From Candidatus Brocadiia bacterium (GTDB lineage Bacteria > Planctomycetota > MHYJ01 > WSZJ01): a stretch of 12,136 bases of DNA. Below, one piece after another: positions 6,823 through 12,136 of this stretch. The translations under genes were made by a program, and so were the position numbers. The stretch's first letter is position 1; the number at the start of each line of letters is the position of its first letter. The DNA is taken from NCBI GenBank assembly GCA_013360825.1, contig JABWAY010000220.1, positions 1 to 12,136 on the forward strand, written 5' to 3'. A model generated the notes under the pieces. That model was not told the DNA's origin. It saw only the letters and a list, made by a program, of their open reading frames with translations, and did not search any database.

Positions 6823-7093
6823 GTAGCTCCACGATGAAGTTGTGCCATTCAGACGACGCGGTTTTCGACGGCATGCAAGGAGGAGACCGGAATCGATGTC
6901 GGTGAACATCGATGAGGATCGACGACGACGCAGGACGTTGAAAGACGCGTTACTTAGGAGGTTGACGCTCGCTTGCGGGGGTTCGGAATGCCCCCGCTCG
7001 GACCTGTCTACCCGCGCCTGGACGGGTCAGCCAGCCCCCTGGTGGGACTGGTGCAGGCCATCCCTCCATCATCCCATCCTTCAGGAGCCGCAA
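6823..7093 (+). other. Leader region of the lipoprotein gene
   Basis: The lipoprotein frame stays open upstream into this region (from about 6842), but the sequence is Arg/Trp-rich and unlike the gene body, so I treat it as non-coding. It contains a perfect seven-base-pair hairpin, GCGGGGG (6975-6981) with CCCCCGC (6991-6997) and a nine-base loop, without a T-run. It ends in AGGAG (7083-7087), the ribosome binding site for the ATG at 7094. No promoter could be assigned with confidence. Confidence 0.35.
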
Positions 7094-8020
7094 ATGAGGT
7101 TCGCACTACGGACGTCAGGAGTCGCTTGCGCCTGCCTGGTTGCGATCGTGGGTTGCACTCCTTCCCAGGGTTCCCAGCAGCAGGACCAGCAGTCGCTTAC
7201 GCTCCGCCAGATCACACTCGTCGATGATCGGGGTCAATCCCGGATGATCCTGGACGCGCGGGGAGAGAATGGGCCTTCGATAGTTCTTCTGAACTCCGAA
7301 GCAAAGACGGTCCTGGAGATTTCATGCCCGCCTGCGGTGGGCCCGTGCATTGTGCTTCGAGATGATCAGGGGCAGCCACGATTGGAATTGGGCATGGACT
7401 CGTCACGAGGAGTCTGCCACGTCACGGTCCTCCGTGAGGGGAACGGCGGACGCGTCGAGCTGGTTGCAGAACGAAATGGACCGGCCGGCGTGCGGACGAT
7501 CATTCCTGGCGTCGGGACAGTCGCGATGGGTGGAGCCCCCGGGTTGTCCGTTGGGCTTGTGGTCTGGCAATCCGACGGTTCGGCCAGACTCAACCTTGGC
7601 GCACAGGATGCAGGGAATTCCTTTCTGACACTCCACGGTCTTGACGGTCAGCAGCGCGTGGGACTGTTTGCGAGCGAGACCGGAATCTCAGGCATCGAAA
7701 TCCTCGATGGAAAGTCTCGCCCGCGGGTTCAACTCGGCATCGAACCGGTGGTCGATCAGAGCTACCTCGTCATTTCCTCGGCGGCAGGCGGCAGCGCGTT
7801 CCAGGTTCACATGGAGAAGGAAGGATCGGGGTCGGCTGGACTGCGCTCCAGCGAAACGAAAGATGAAGTCTTGCTTCACTGCCGGAAGGGGACGGAGCCA
7901 ACCCTCAGCGTGATCGCGAATGCGAGGGAGCGGCTCAGATTTTCCGTTGATGCGACCGGCGCACCGGCTTTGTGGGTGCTGGAGTCGGACGGGAAGGTGA
8001 CATGGAAATCTCCCAAGTGA
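7094..8020 (+). CDS. Putative lipoprotein with D-G-x-x-R-type beta repeats
   Basis: The 308-residue product begins with a lipoprotein signal peptide: charged MRFALR, a hydrophobic core, and lipobox IVGC with Cys21 as lipidation site; Thr at +2 would allow outer-membrane sorting. The mature protein is a series of short repeats of the type D-x-G-x-x-R-x-x-L, followed by a Gly-rich turn and a strand: DRGQSRMIL (45-53), DQGQPRLEL (91-99), DGSARLNL (161-168), DGQQRVGLF (184-192) and DGKSRPRVQL (205-214). It ends in DGKVTW. Such regular strands suggest a beta-solenoid or stacked beta-hairpin fold on the cell surface or in the periplasm. The start is supported by AGGAG six bases upstream and by the signal peptide. 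No enzyme motif is seen. The downstream neighbour is convergent. Confidence 0.75.
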   Translation: MRFALRTSGVACACLVAIVGCTPSQGSQQQDQQSLTLRQITLVDDRGQSRMILDARGENGPSIVLLNSEAKTVLEISCPPAVGPCIVLRDDQGQPRLELGMDSSRGVCHVTVLREGNGGRVELVAERNGPAGVRTIIPGVGTVAMGGAPGLSVGLVVWQSDGSARLNLGAQDAGNSFLTLHGLDGQQRVGLFASETGISGIEILDGKSRPRVQLGIEPVVDQSYLVISSAAGGSAFQVHMEKEGSGSAGLRSSETKDEVLLHCRKGTEPTLSVIANARERLRFSVDATGAPALWVLESDGKVTWKSPK

Positions 8021-8181
8021 ACGCGCCTGGCTCATCGGGAACTGGTGTGCTCTGAGTTGGGTGGCTGCGGAGTTGCGGTGGGGACGTTGGGCGGGGAGTG
8101 CGTGACCCTCACCGATCTGCGCCGGGAAACCGGGCGCGCGTCCGAATCCAGGGCGGGCGCCGGGAGGGGATGACACCGTCA
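8021..8181. other. Convergent intergenic region with possible bidirectional terminator hairpin
   Basis: This lies between the lipoprotein gene and the convergent sigma-54 activator gene. A hairpin at 8119-8137 pairs GCGCCGG with CCGGGCGC (one bulged base) around a GAAA tetraloop, a stable GNRA type. It has no T-run on either strand, so an intrinsic terminator is possible but not proven. Confidence 0.3.
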
Positions 8182-9426
8182 TCATTGCCGGGCGGGTGGG
8201 ACTGCGCCAGCGCTGGTGTTCCCCTCCGGAGGAGTCGGCGTGCCCTGCCGCCCGAGAAGCCTGTTGAGTTGCCGGCGGACTGAGTGCGGGGTCTGGTGGA
8301 GCGAGGCGGCGATAATCCGAATATCCGGGCCGTGCCTGGCCACCAGCTCCTGCAGGATCTGTTTCTTGGTATCACCCTTCGCCCACTTTCTCCGATAGGC
8401 CGCCTCATCCAGCGCCTCCCGGGGAACGCGCGTCCGTCCGGTCTGCAGGGAAGCTTCCGCGAGGCCGGTAGCAGCTGGAACCGGGATCGACGCGTGAATT
8501 GCGAAGACCGTCGAGGCACTGTCAGGGCGCTCCGACGACGCAAGCGCCGCGACGACGGCCGCGAGGTGGCGCATTTCTCCCGCCCAGGGCAGCGACGCGA
8601 GTGCGCGGAGCGCTTCTTCGCCCATGCAGTTCGGGTCGAGCCCCCGGGAACTCAGGAGATGACGCACAAGGGCCGGGATGTCGGATGAGCGCTCACGGAG
8701 GGACGGGACCGCAACGCAAGTCGGCTGGATCCGCCAGTAGAGGTCCTCCCGGAAGGTCCGGGCTTCGACGGCGAGGTTGAGCAAGCGGTGGGTCGCGAAG
8801 ACGAAGCGGCAGCGGACAGGGAGACGTTCCTCTCCTCCTACCCGCACGTACTCCCTCCCGTCGAGGACGCCGAGGAGTTTCGCCTGCAGCGAGAGAGGAG
8901 CGTCTCCGATTTCGTCCAGAAAGCAGGTGCCCCCTGCGGCCCGTTCGAAGGCTCCCCGGTGCCGACGGGCGGCGCCGGTGAAGGAGCCTGTTTCGTGGCC
9001 GAAAAGCTCGCTCTCGACGATCGATGCGGCGAGTCCGGTGAGCGGGATGTCCTCGAACGGACCGTGCACGTGAAGAGTGCGGGCGACGAGCGTCTTGCCG
9101 GCGCCGGACGGGCCGGTCAGCAGGACAATGCCGGATTCCCGGCGGAGCCTATCCAGAAAGCGCAGCAAGTCGTGCATGGGCGACGACTCGCCGACGATTT
9201 CAGGGAAGGCGAATTCCAGCCCGAGGCGGAGGCGCCGTCCCTCGGGGTCGTGCGGACGGCGCAGGTCCTCTGAGTCAACCCGCGTAGCTCCGGCAGTCGA
9301 CGCCACGGTGGCGCGGACCTGTTCGCCGGGGCTGAAGGGAGGCTTGCGCGAGGGATGGCTCGGGTCGGGGGTTGTTGCAGGCCGTGCGGCGGAAGAAAAG
9401 TTCAATCCGGACGAGTGTTCCATCAT
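8182..9426 (-). CDS. Sigma-54-dependent transcriptional activator (AAA+ enhancer-binding protein) without a recognisable sensor domain
   Basis: This family uses ATP hydrolysis to open promoters bound by sigma-54 RNA polymerase. The 414-residue product has a low-complexity N-terminus (1-75), then an AAA+ domain: VGESSPM (78-84), Walker A GPSGAGKT (105-112), the sigma-54 contact loop as GSFTGA (147-152, Ser for the usual Ala), Walker B TCFLDE (167-172), and the arginine-finger/sensor region FREDLYWRI to SLRER (225-246). A C-terminal helix-turn-helix lies at about 353-391 (KKQILQELVARHGPDIRIIA). No receiver, GAF or PAS domain is visible. The start at the tandem ATGs (9426/9423) is supported by GGGAGG just upstream; the frame extends to an ATG at 9546 through a 13-G tract. 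No typical -24/-12 promoter was seen nearby, so its targets are unknown. Confidence 0.85.
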   Translation of the reverse strand: MMEHSSGLNFSSAARPATTPDPSHPSRKPPFSPGEQVRATVASTAGATRVDSEDLRRPHDPEGRRLRLGLEFAFPEIVGESSPMHDLLRFLDRLRRESGIVLLTGPSGAGKTLVARTLHVHGPFEDIPLTGLAASIVESELFGHETGSFTGAARRHRGAFERAAGGTCFLDEIGDAPLSLQAKLLGVLDGREYVRVGGEERLPVRCRFVFATHRLLNLAVEARTFREDLYWRIQPTCVAVPSLRERSSDIPALVRHLLSSRGLDPNCMGEEALRALASLPWAGEMRHLAAVVAALASSERPDSASTVFAIHASIPVPAATGLAEASLQTGRTRVPREALDEAAYRRKWAKGDTKKQILQELVARHGPDIRIIAASLHQTPHSVRRQLNRLLGRQGTPTPPEGNTSAGAVPPARQ

Positions 9427-9484
9427 TCCCTCCCGGGGGGGTGACTGTGATCTGAAAGCCAAGGGGGCGACCGTCATTATTCTA

Positions 9485-9497
9485 CCCCCCCCCCCCC
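9485..9497. repeat. 13-base C/G homopolymer
   Basis: Thirteen consecutive C on the plus strand (13 G on the minus strand) lie 59 bases upstream of the preferred start of the sigma-54 activator gene, inside its longer open frame. Tracts of this length are prone to slipped-strand length change in bacteria and also to sequencing error. Confidence 0.9.
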
Positions 9498-9572
9498 GGA
9501 AATCCAGTGTCTTCTCGTCCCGCGTCCGCACGCTCCGCCGTACCATGTGCGGACACTCCCAGGGGACTCTGC

Positions 9573-9803
9573 GTGGATCCGACCGAACGCGACAAGCGAA
9601 TCGCGAAGACGCGGGTCGGGATCACCTCGCTGGAGACGAAGGTGACAAAGCTGGCCGGGAGGACCTTGCGGTTTGCGCGGCTCGCGGGTCCATTGAGCGC
9701 CGCGGTCTCTCGCTCCGGGGCCAACGCCCTGCGGATCGGCGCCACCCAGGTCAACCTGAATGGCGGGACGGACATTGCGCTGTCGCTTCAGGGTGGGCTC
9801 TGA
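9573..9803 (+). pseudogene. Chimeric relic of genes A and B, still an open frame
   Basis: This 76-codon open frame joins a piece of gene A to a piece of gene B. Bases 9609-9683 match gene A 4967-5041 (60 of 75 identical by my count; TRVGIT and KVTKLAG retained). After nine bases, 9693-9797 match gene B 5201-5305 (86 of 105; LSAAVS, SGANA, RIGAT and NLNGGT retained). About 150 bases between the two are missing relative to the live locus, and the fusion stays in frame. It stops just before the position of the S-x-D-x3-W motif, so the family domain is incomplete. Many differences are silent (about 8 of 13 changed codons in the A part and 8 of 14 in the B part), so the parent copies had diverged under constraint. 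GTG 9573 has AGGGGA six bases upstream, so translation is possible; a relic is more likely. Confidence 0.7.
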
Positions 9804-9955
9804 GGGACCGTCCCCCGGAGCCCATGGCGGCGGAGCTGCCGTCGGCGCGAAGCCGTTCGACTTGCTCGCTCACTGCAGACAGGCGGAGGAAGTTGAAGCG
9901 GGTCTCAGACGGAGCCGCCTCCATTACAGCTTCCGCATCCGCAATTTGCCCTTTG
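9804..9955. other. Non-coding stretch between gene relics
   Basis: No recognisable gene is seen. Open frames cross it on both strands, but none has a start signal or a family motif. Confidence 0.4.
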
Positions 9956-10108
9956 TCAATGTGCTGACGTGGCCTCCCCAGTCGTCCCGACTGACGAGCG
10001 CCGCGACAAGTCGTTGGACGACGGCATCCCGGTCGAGACCTTTTCGCCATGCAGGACTTCGCTGGCGTACACGAGACAGGCGAGGATGTCTGCCGCCGCG
10101 CGGGGCGC
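9956..10108 (-). pseudogene. Possible DUF433-type antitoxin C-terminal remnant
   Basis: On the minus strand, the frame reading AADILACLVYASEVLHGEKV and ending at 9956 resembles the C-terminal helix of DUF433 proteins (typically D-I-x-A-C-L-x-Y-A-x-E-x-L-x-x-E), antitoxins commonly paired with PIN-like toxins. The usual N-terminal part (with its G-K-P-x-x-R-G-T-R motif) is not found upstream, where the cbiO relic lies instead, and no toxin gene follows. The match is from memory of the family pattern over about 20 residues, so confidence is modest. Confidence 0.35.
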
Positions 10109-10111
10109 CCT

Positions 10112-10195
10112 GCGACGGTGCCGTCGATGAGGCCCGGGAATCTCACGCCGGACGAGCCCTCCGCCAACATCGGCCCCCGCGCCCTTTGCGGATGA
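10112..10195 (+). pseudogene. Decayed fragment of cbiO (Walker B region)
   Basis: Bases 10112-10186 match cbiO 4151-4225 in the same orientation, 63 of 75 identical by my count. The live peptide segment ending ALDEPSANLHPRAR becomes TPDEPSANIGPRAL here, and a stop follows at 10193-10195. All eight changed codons alter the amino acid, including two changes to proline, as expected for an unconstrained relic. It lies just past the 3' end of the acyl-CoA dehydrogenase gene. Confidence 0.75.
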
Positions 10196-10201
10196 ACGTC
10201 C

Positions 10202-11320
10202 TCAGCGCCTGCGCGTCAGCTCGCGCGCGATGACCAGCCGCTGGATCTCGCTCGTTCCCTCGTAGATCCGCAGGGCGCGGACGTCGCGGTAGAGGCGCTC
10301 CACCATCGCCCCGCGGACGACGCCGCTTCCGCCGTGGATCTGGACGGCGCGGTCGATGATCGCGTGCGCGTGATCGGTCGCGAACCGTTTGGACATCGCC
10401 ACCGTCATCTTCGCGTCCGGCGCTCCCGAGTCGATCTCCCAGGCCGCGCGGGCGACCAGCAGTTCCGCGGCGGCGAGTTCGGTCGCCATGTCGGCGAGGA
10501 GGAACTGGATCGCCTGGAAGGCTTCGAGCGGTTTTCCGAACTGGACGCGCGACCGTGTCCGCCCGAGCGACTCGTCGAGTGCGCGCCGGGCCATTCCGCA
10601 GGCCGCCGCGCCGACCGTCGCGCGGAACCGGTCGAGCGTCCCGAGCGCGACCTTGAGTCCCCCCCCGACGGGGCCGAGCCGGTCGGCGTCCGACACCTCC
10701 ACGCCGTCGAACGTCAGCCGCCCGATCGGGTGCGGGGACATCACCTCGATCGCCCGCGACGACAGCCCCTTCGCCTTCCCCCCGACCAGAAACGCCGTGA
10801 ACGCGTCCCTGTCCCCGGGCGCCGTCCGCGCGAACACCGAGAAGACGTCCAGGATCCCGGCGTTCGAAATGAACGTCTTCTCGCCGGTCAGCCGCCACCC
10901 CGCCCCCGCCTGCACCGCCGCGAGCTGCATCCCCGAGGGATCGCTTCCCGCCTCCTCCTCGGTCAGCGCGAACCCCGTGATCTCGCCGTCGGCGATCCGC
11001 GGGAGCCACTGCGCCTTCTGCGCCTCCGTCCCCGCAAGCAGGATCGGGATCGCCCCGAGCCCCTGCATCGCGAACATGCAGTCCGCCAGCGCCGACTCGC
11101 GCGCCAGCCGGTGCCGGATCAGCGCGCACGCCCGGATCGCCCCCGAGGTCGCGTGGGCCAGCAGCCGCGCGTTCGCCAGCCGCAGCACGTACTCCCGCGC
11201 GTTGTCGACCGTCGCGGATTCGTCCTGCGGAGCCAGCGGCGCGATCTCCTGCACCGCGAACGGCTCCAGGGTGGCGGCGAGGGAGCGGTGGGATTCCTCA
11301 AAAAACGGAAGCGTGTGCAT
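10202..11320 (-). CDS. Acyl-CoA dehydrogenase
   Basis: This FAD enzyme catalyses alpha,beta-dehydrogenation of acyl-CoA thioesters, in fatty-acid beta-oxidation or branched-chain/aromatic acid breakdown. The 372-residue protein covers the full family length. The helical N-terminal domain starts at FFEESHRSL. The first family signature is ALTEEEAGSDPSG (118-130), with FAD/substrate contacts. The beta domain includes GWRLTGEKTFISNA (141-154). The C-terminal domain has FGKPLEAFQAIQF (261-273), QIHGGSGV (327-334) and the catalytic Glu354 in RIYEGTSEIQR. In the second signature a Gly (337) replaces the usual acidic residue, as in some other members. The ATG at 11320 fits the family N-terminus, though no strong ribosome binding site is present. 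Substrate chain length cannot be told, and no electron-transfer flavoprotein gene is adjacent. Confidence 0.92.
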   Translation of the reverse strand: MHTLPFFEESHRSLAATLEPFAVQEIAPLAPQDESATVDNAREYVLRLANARLLAHATSGAIRACALIRHRLARESALADCMFAMQGLGAIPILLAGTEAQKAQWLPRIADGEITGFALTEEEAGSDPSGMQLAAVQAGAGWRLTGEKTFISNAGILDVFSVFARTAPGDRDAFTAFLVGGKAKGLSSRAIEVMSPHPIGRLTFDGVEVSDADRLGPVGGGLKVALGTLDRFRATVGAAACGMARRALDESLGRTRSRVQFGKPLEAFQAIQFLLADMATELAAAELLVARAAWEIDSGAPDAKMTVAMSKRFATDHAHAIIDRAVQIHGGSGVVRGAMVERLYRDVRALRIYEGTSEIQRLVIARELTRRR

Positions 11321-11430
11321 CCGCTACTTGTACCCCGCGGGGCAACGGGGGTTCAACTCATCGCTGAACCGGGAATTCGACGGGGTCGGGGGAGATTTTC
11401 CGCGGGATTTCCAGGCCCCGGTTGTCTTTG
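11321..11430. promoter_or_regulatory. Divergent promoter region with inverted repeats
   Basis: This lies between the divergent acyl-CoA dehydrogenase and ECF sigma genes. It holds a 10-base palindrome (CCCCGCGGGG, 11333-11342) and an inverted repeat GGTTCA (11350-11355) with TGAACC (11365-11370), nine bases apart. Either could be an operator. I could not place -35/-10 boxes with confidence. Confidence 0.35.
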
Positions 11431-11976
11431 ATGGGCATGCAGACGATGGAGCCACCCGCCGGGACCGGGGCCGGGACAGACTTCGCCACATTCCTGGCGC
11501 GGGTGGAGCCCCGTCTCATGGCGTACCTGTGGAGCCTGCTCGGGCGCCGCGAGGACGCCGAGGACCTGTTCCAGGAGGTCGGCCTCGCGCTTCATCGCGA
11601 ATGGGCATCCGTGCGGGAGCTCGACCGGCCCGAGGGATGGGTCTTCCGCACCGCGCACAACCGGGTGGTGAACGTCTTCAAGCGACGGGACGTGGAGCGG
11701 CGGGCGCTGAAGACGGCGGGGGAGCGGGCGCCGGGGCTGGCGCGGCCGGACGGATCGGTCGAGCGCTCGGAGCTCCATGCCCGCGTACAGGAGGCGCTGG
11801 CCCGGCTGGACCCGCCGGAACGCGAGGCCGTGACCCTCAAAGTCTGGGGCGGGGCGTCGTGGGTCGAAATCGGTCGGGCCCTCGGCGTGACAGAGGACAC
11901 CGCCGCGCGCCTGTTCGCCCGCGGGCTCCGGACCGTCGCCCCGCTTCTCAGGGAACTCTCGGAGGGAGGACGATGA
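11431..11976 (+). CDS. ECF-type RNA polymerase sigma factor
   Basis: This is an extracytoplasmic-function (group 4) sigma factor, 181 residues from the ATG at 11431. The sigma-2 region spans about 20-90: helices around MAYLWSLLGR, the core-binding DAEDLFQEV (42-50), and the -10 recognition part RPEGWVFRTAHNRVVNVFKRR. After a linker, sigma-4 spans about 118-172 (ARLDPPEREAVTLKVWG, then SWVEIGRALGVTEDTAARLF with its helix-turn-helix). There is no sigma-3 domain and no C-terminal extension. The start is uncertain: TTG 11422 (with AGG six bases upstream) and ATGs at 11431, 11437 and 11446 are all in frame, and none has a strong ribosome binding site. The stop overlaps the next start (ATGA), typical of a sigma/anti-sigma pair. 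Confidence 0.9.
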   Translation: MGMQTMEPPAGTGAGTDFATFLARVEPRLMAYLWSLLGRREDAEDLFQEVGLALHREWASVRELDRPEGWVFRTAHNRVVNVFKRRDVERRALKTAGERAPGLARPDGSVERSELHARVQEALARLDPPEREAVTLKVWGGASWVEIGRALGVTEDTAARLFARGLRTVAPLLRELSEGGR

Positions 11977-12136
11977 ACGACGCATTCAGGGACGCACTGG
12001 CGGCGCGCGCGGCGGGGGAGGAGTTCCCGGGCGCGGCGGAGGTGGAGACGCTGCTGGCGTCATCGGCGGAGGCGCGTGAGGACCTGGCGGGGCTGGAAGC
12101 GGCGGTGGGGGTGCTCCGCGGGGCGCTTCCGGCGCC
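11973..12136 (+). CDS. Probable anti-sigma factor, 3' end beyond the window
   Basis: The ATG at 11973 overlaps the sigma factor stop by four bases, with GGAGGGAGGA just upstream; the frame stays open to the window end (54 codons seen). The visible part is Ala/Glu-rich and helical, with AAEVETLLASSAEAREDLAG resembling the N-terminal cytoplasmic helices of anti-sigma factors. The H-x3-C-x2-C zinc motif of ZAS-type anti-sigma factors is absent: no cysteine occurs in these 54 codons. A membrane segment, if any, would lie outside the window. The role is inferred mainly from coupling to the ECF sigma gene. Confidence 0.6.
   Translation, partial: MNDAFRDALAARAAGEEFPGAAEVETLLASSAEAREDLAGLEAAVGVLRGALPA

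Noticed and set aside
6842..7093. Longer N-terminus for the lipoprotein gene
   Set aside because: The ATG at 7094 has AGGAG six bases upstream and begins a textbook lipoprotein signal peptide; the upstream residues are Arg/Trp-rich and unlike coding sequence.
9427..9546. Taking the sigma-54 activator from the first ATG (9546) as the main form
   Set aside because: The tandem ATGs at 9426/9423 have a stronger ribosome binding site and family similarity begins later. The long form is kept only as a phase-variation hypothesis.
9751..10170. 139-codon open frame on the minus strand
   Set aside because: It overlaps the A-B relic and the cbiO relic on the opposite strand, starts inside the cbiO relic and has no ribosome binding site or family motif. 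The part resembling DUF433 is in a different frame.
1..12136. CRISPR array, insertion sequence, integrase, prophage or complete tRNA/rRNA gene
   Set aside because: No regularly spaced repeats, transposase or integrase motifs, phage structural genes, or RNA gene landmarks were found on either strand.

Overview
The window is GC-rich throughout and encodes a lipoprotein with a canonical lipobox, a sigma-54 enhancer-binding protein, an ECF sigma factor and an acyl-CoA dehydrogenase. This points to a high-GC, Gram-negative-type bacterium (Myxococcota, Acidobacteriota, Planctomycetota or a related uncultured phylum). Nothing in the window fixes the phylum, so this is an inference.

Left part (1-4411). 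A partial gene for an unrecognised beta-rich protein runs in from the left edge. It is followed by a compact, translationally coupled operon: nikR, cbiM/nikM, a PDGLE-domain nikN/cbiN-like gene, cbiQ/nikQ and cbiO/nikO. A perfect 7-13-7 inverted repeat overlaps the predicted promoter of nikR and looks like the NikR operator. The operon should encode an energy-coupling-factor nickel (less likely cobalt) importer controlled by its own repressor. NikR carries a histidine-rich C-terminal tail.

Middle part (4412-10201). This stretch looks accessory. Three small same-strand genes (A, B, C; 4580-6024) share an S-x-D-x3-W motif followed 25-27 residues later by an aromatic/basic strand. A and C start with cysteine-rich heads. 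Next come a proline-rich protein, a lipoprotein built of D-G-x-x-R-type repeats and, convergently, a sigma-54 activator without a recognisable sensor domain. Upstream of that activator is a 13-base C/G homopolymer in which a slip of one base either way would produce an immediate stop in a longer reading frame. Beyond it lies a gene graveyard: an in-frame chimera of gene A and gene B fragments, a probable DUF433 antitoxin C-terminal remnant on the minus strand, and a decayed 75-bp piece of cbiO. The cbiO piece is a direct repeat of the segment at 4151-4225, so the accessory block is bracketed by live and dead copies of the same cbiO segment.

Right part (10202-12136). An apparently intact acyl-CoA dehydrogenase gene on the minus strand is divergent from an ECF sigma factor gene. 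The sigma gene overlaps the start of a probable anti-sigma factor gene that runs off the right edge.

The most unusual material is the A/B/C small-protein family with its chimeric relic, and the paired cbiO fragments that bracket it. No function can be assigned to A, B or C from sequence alone.
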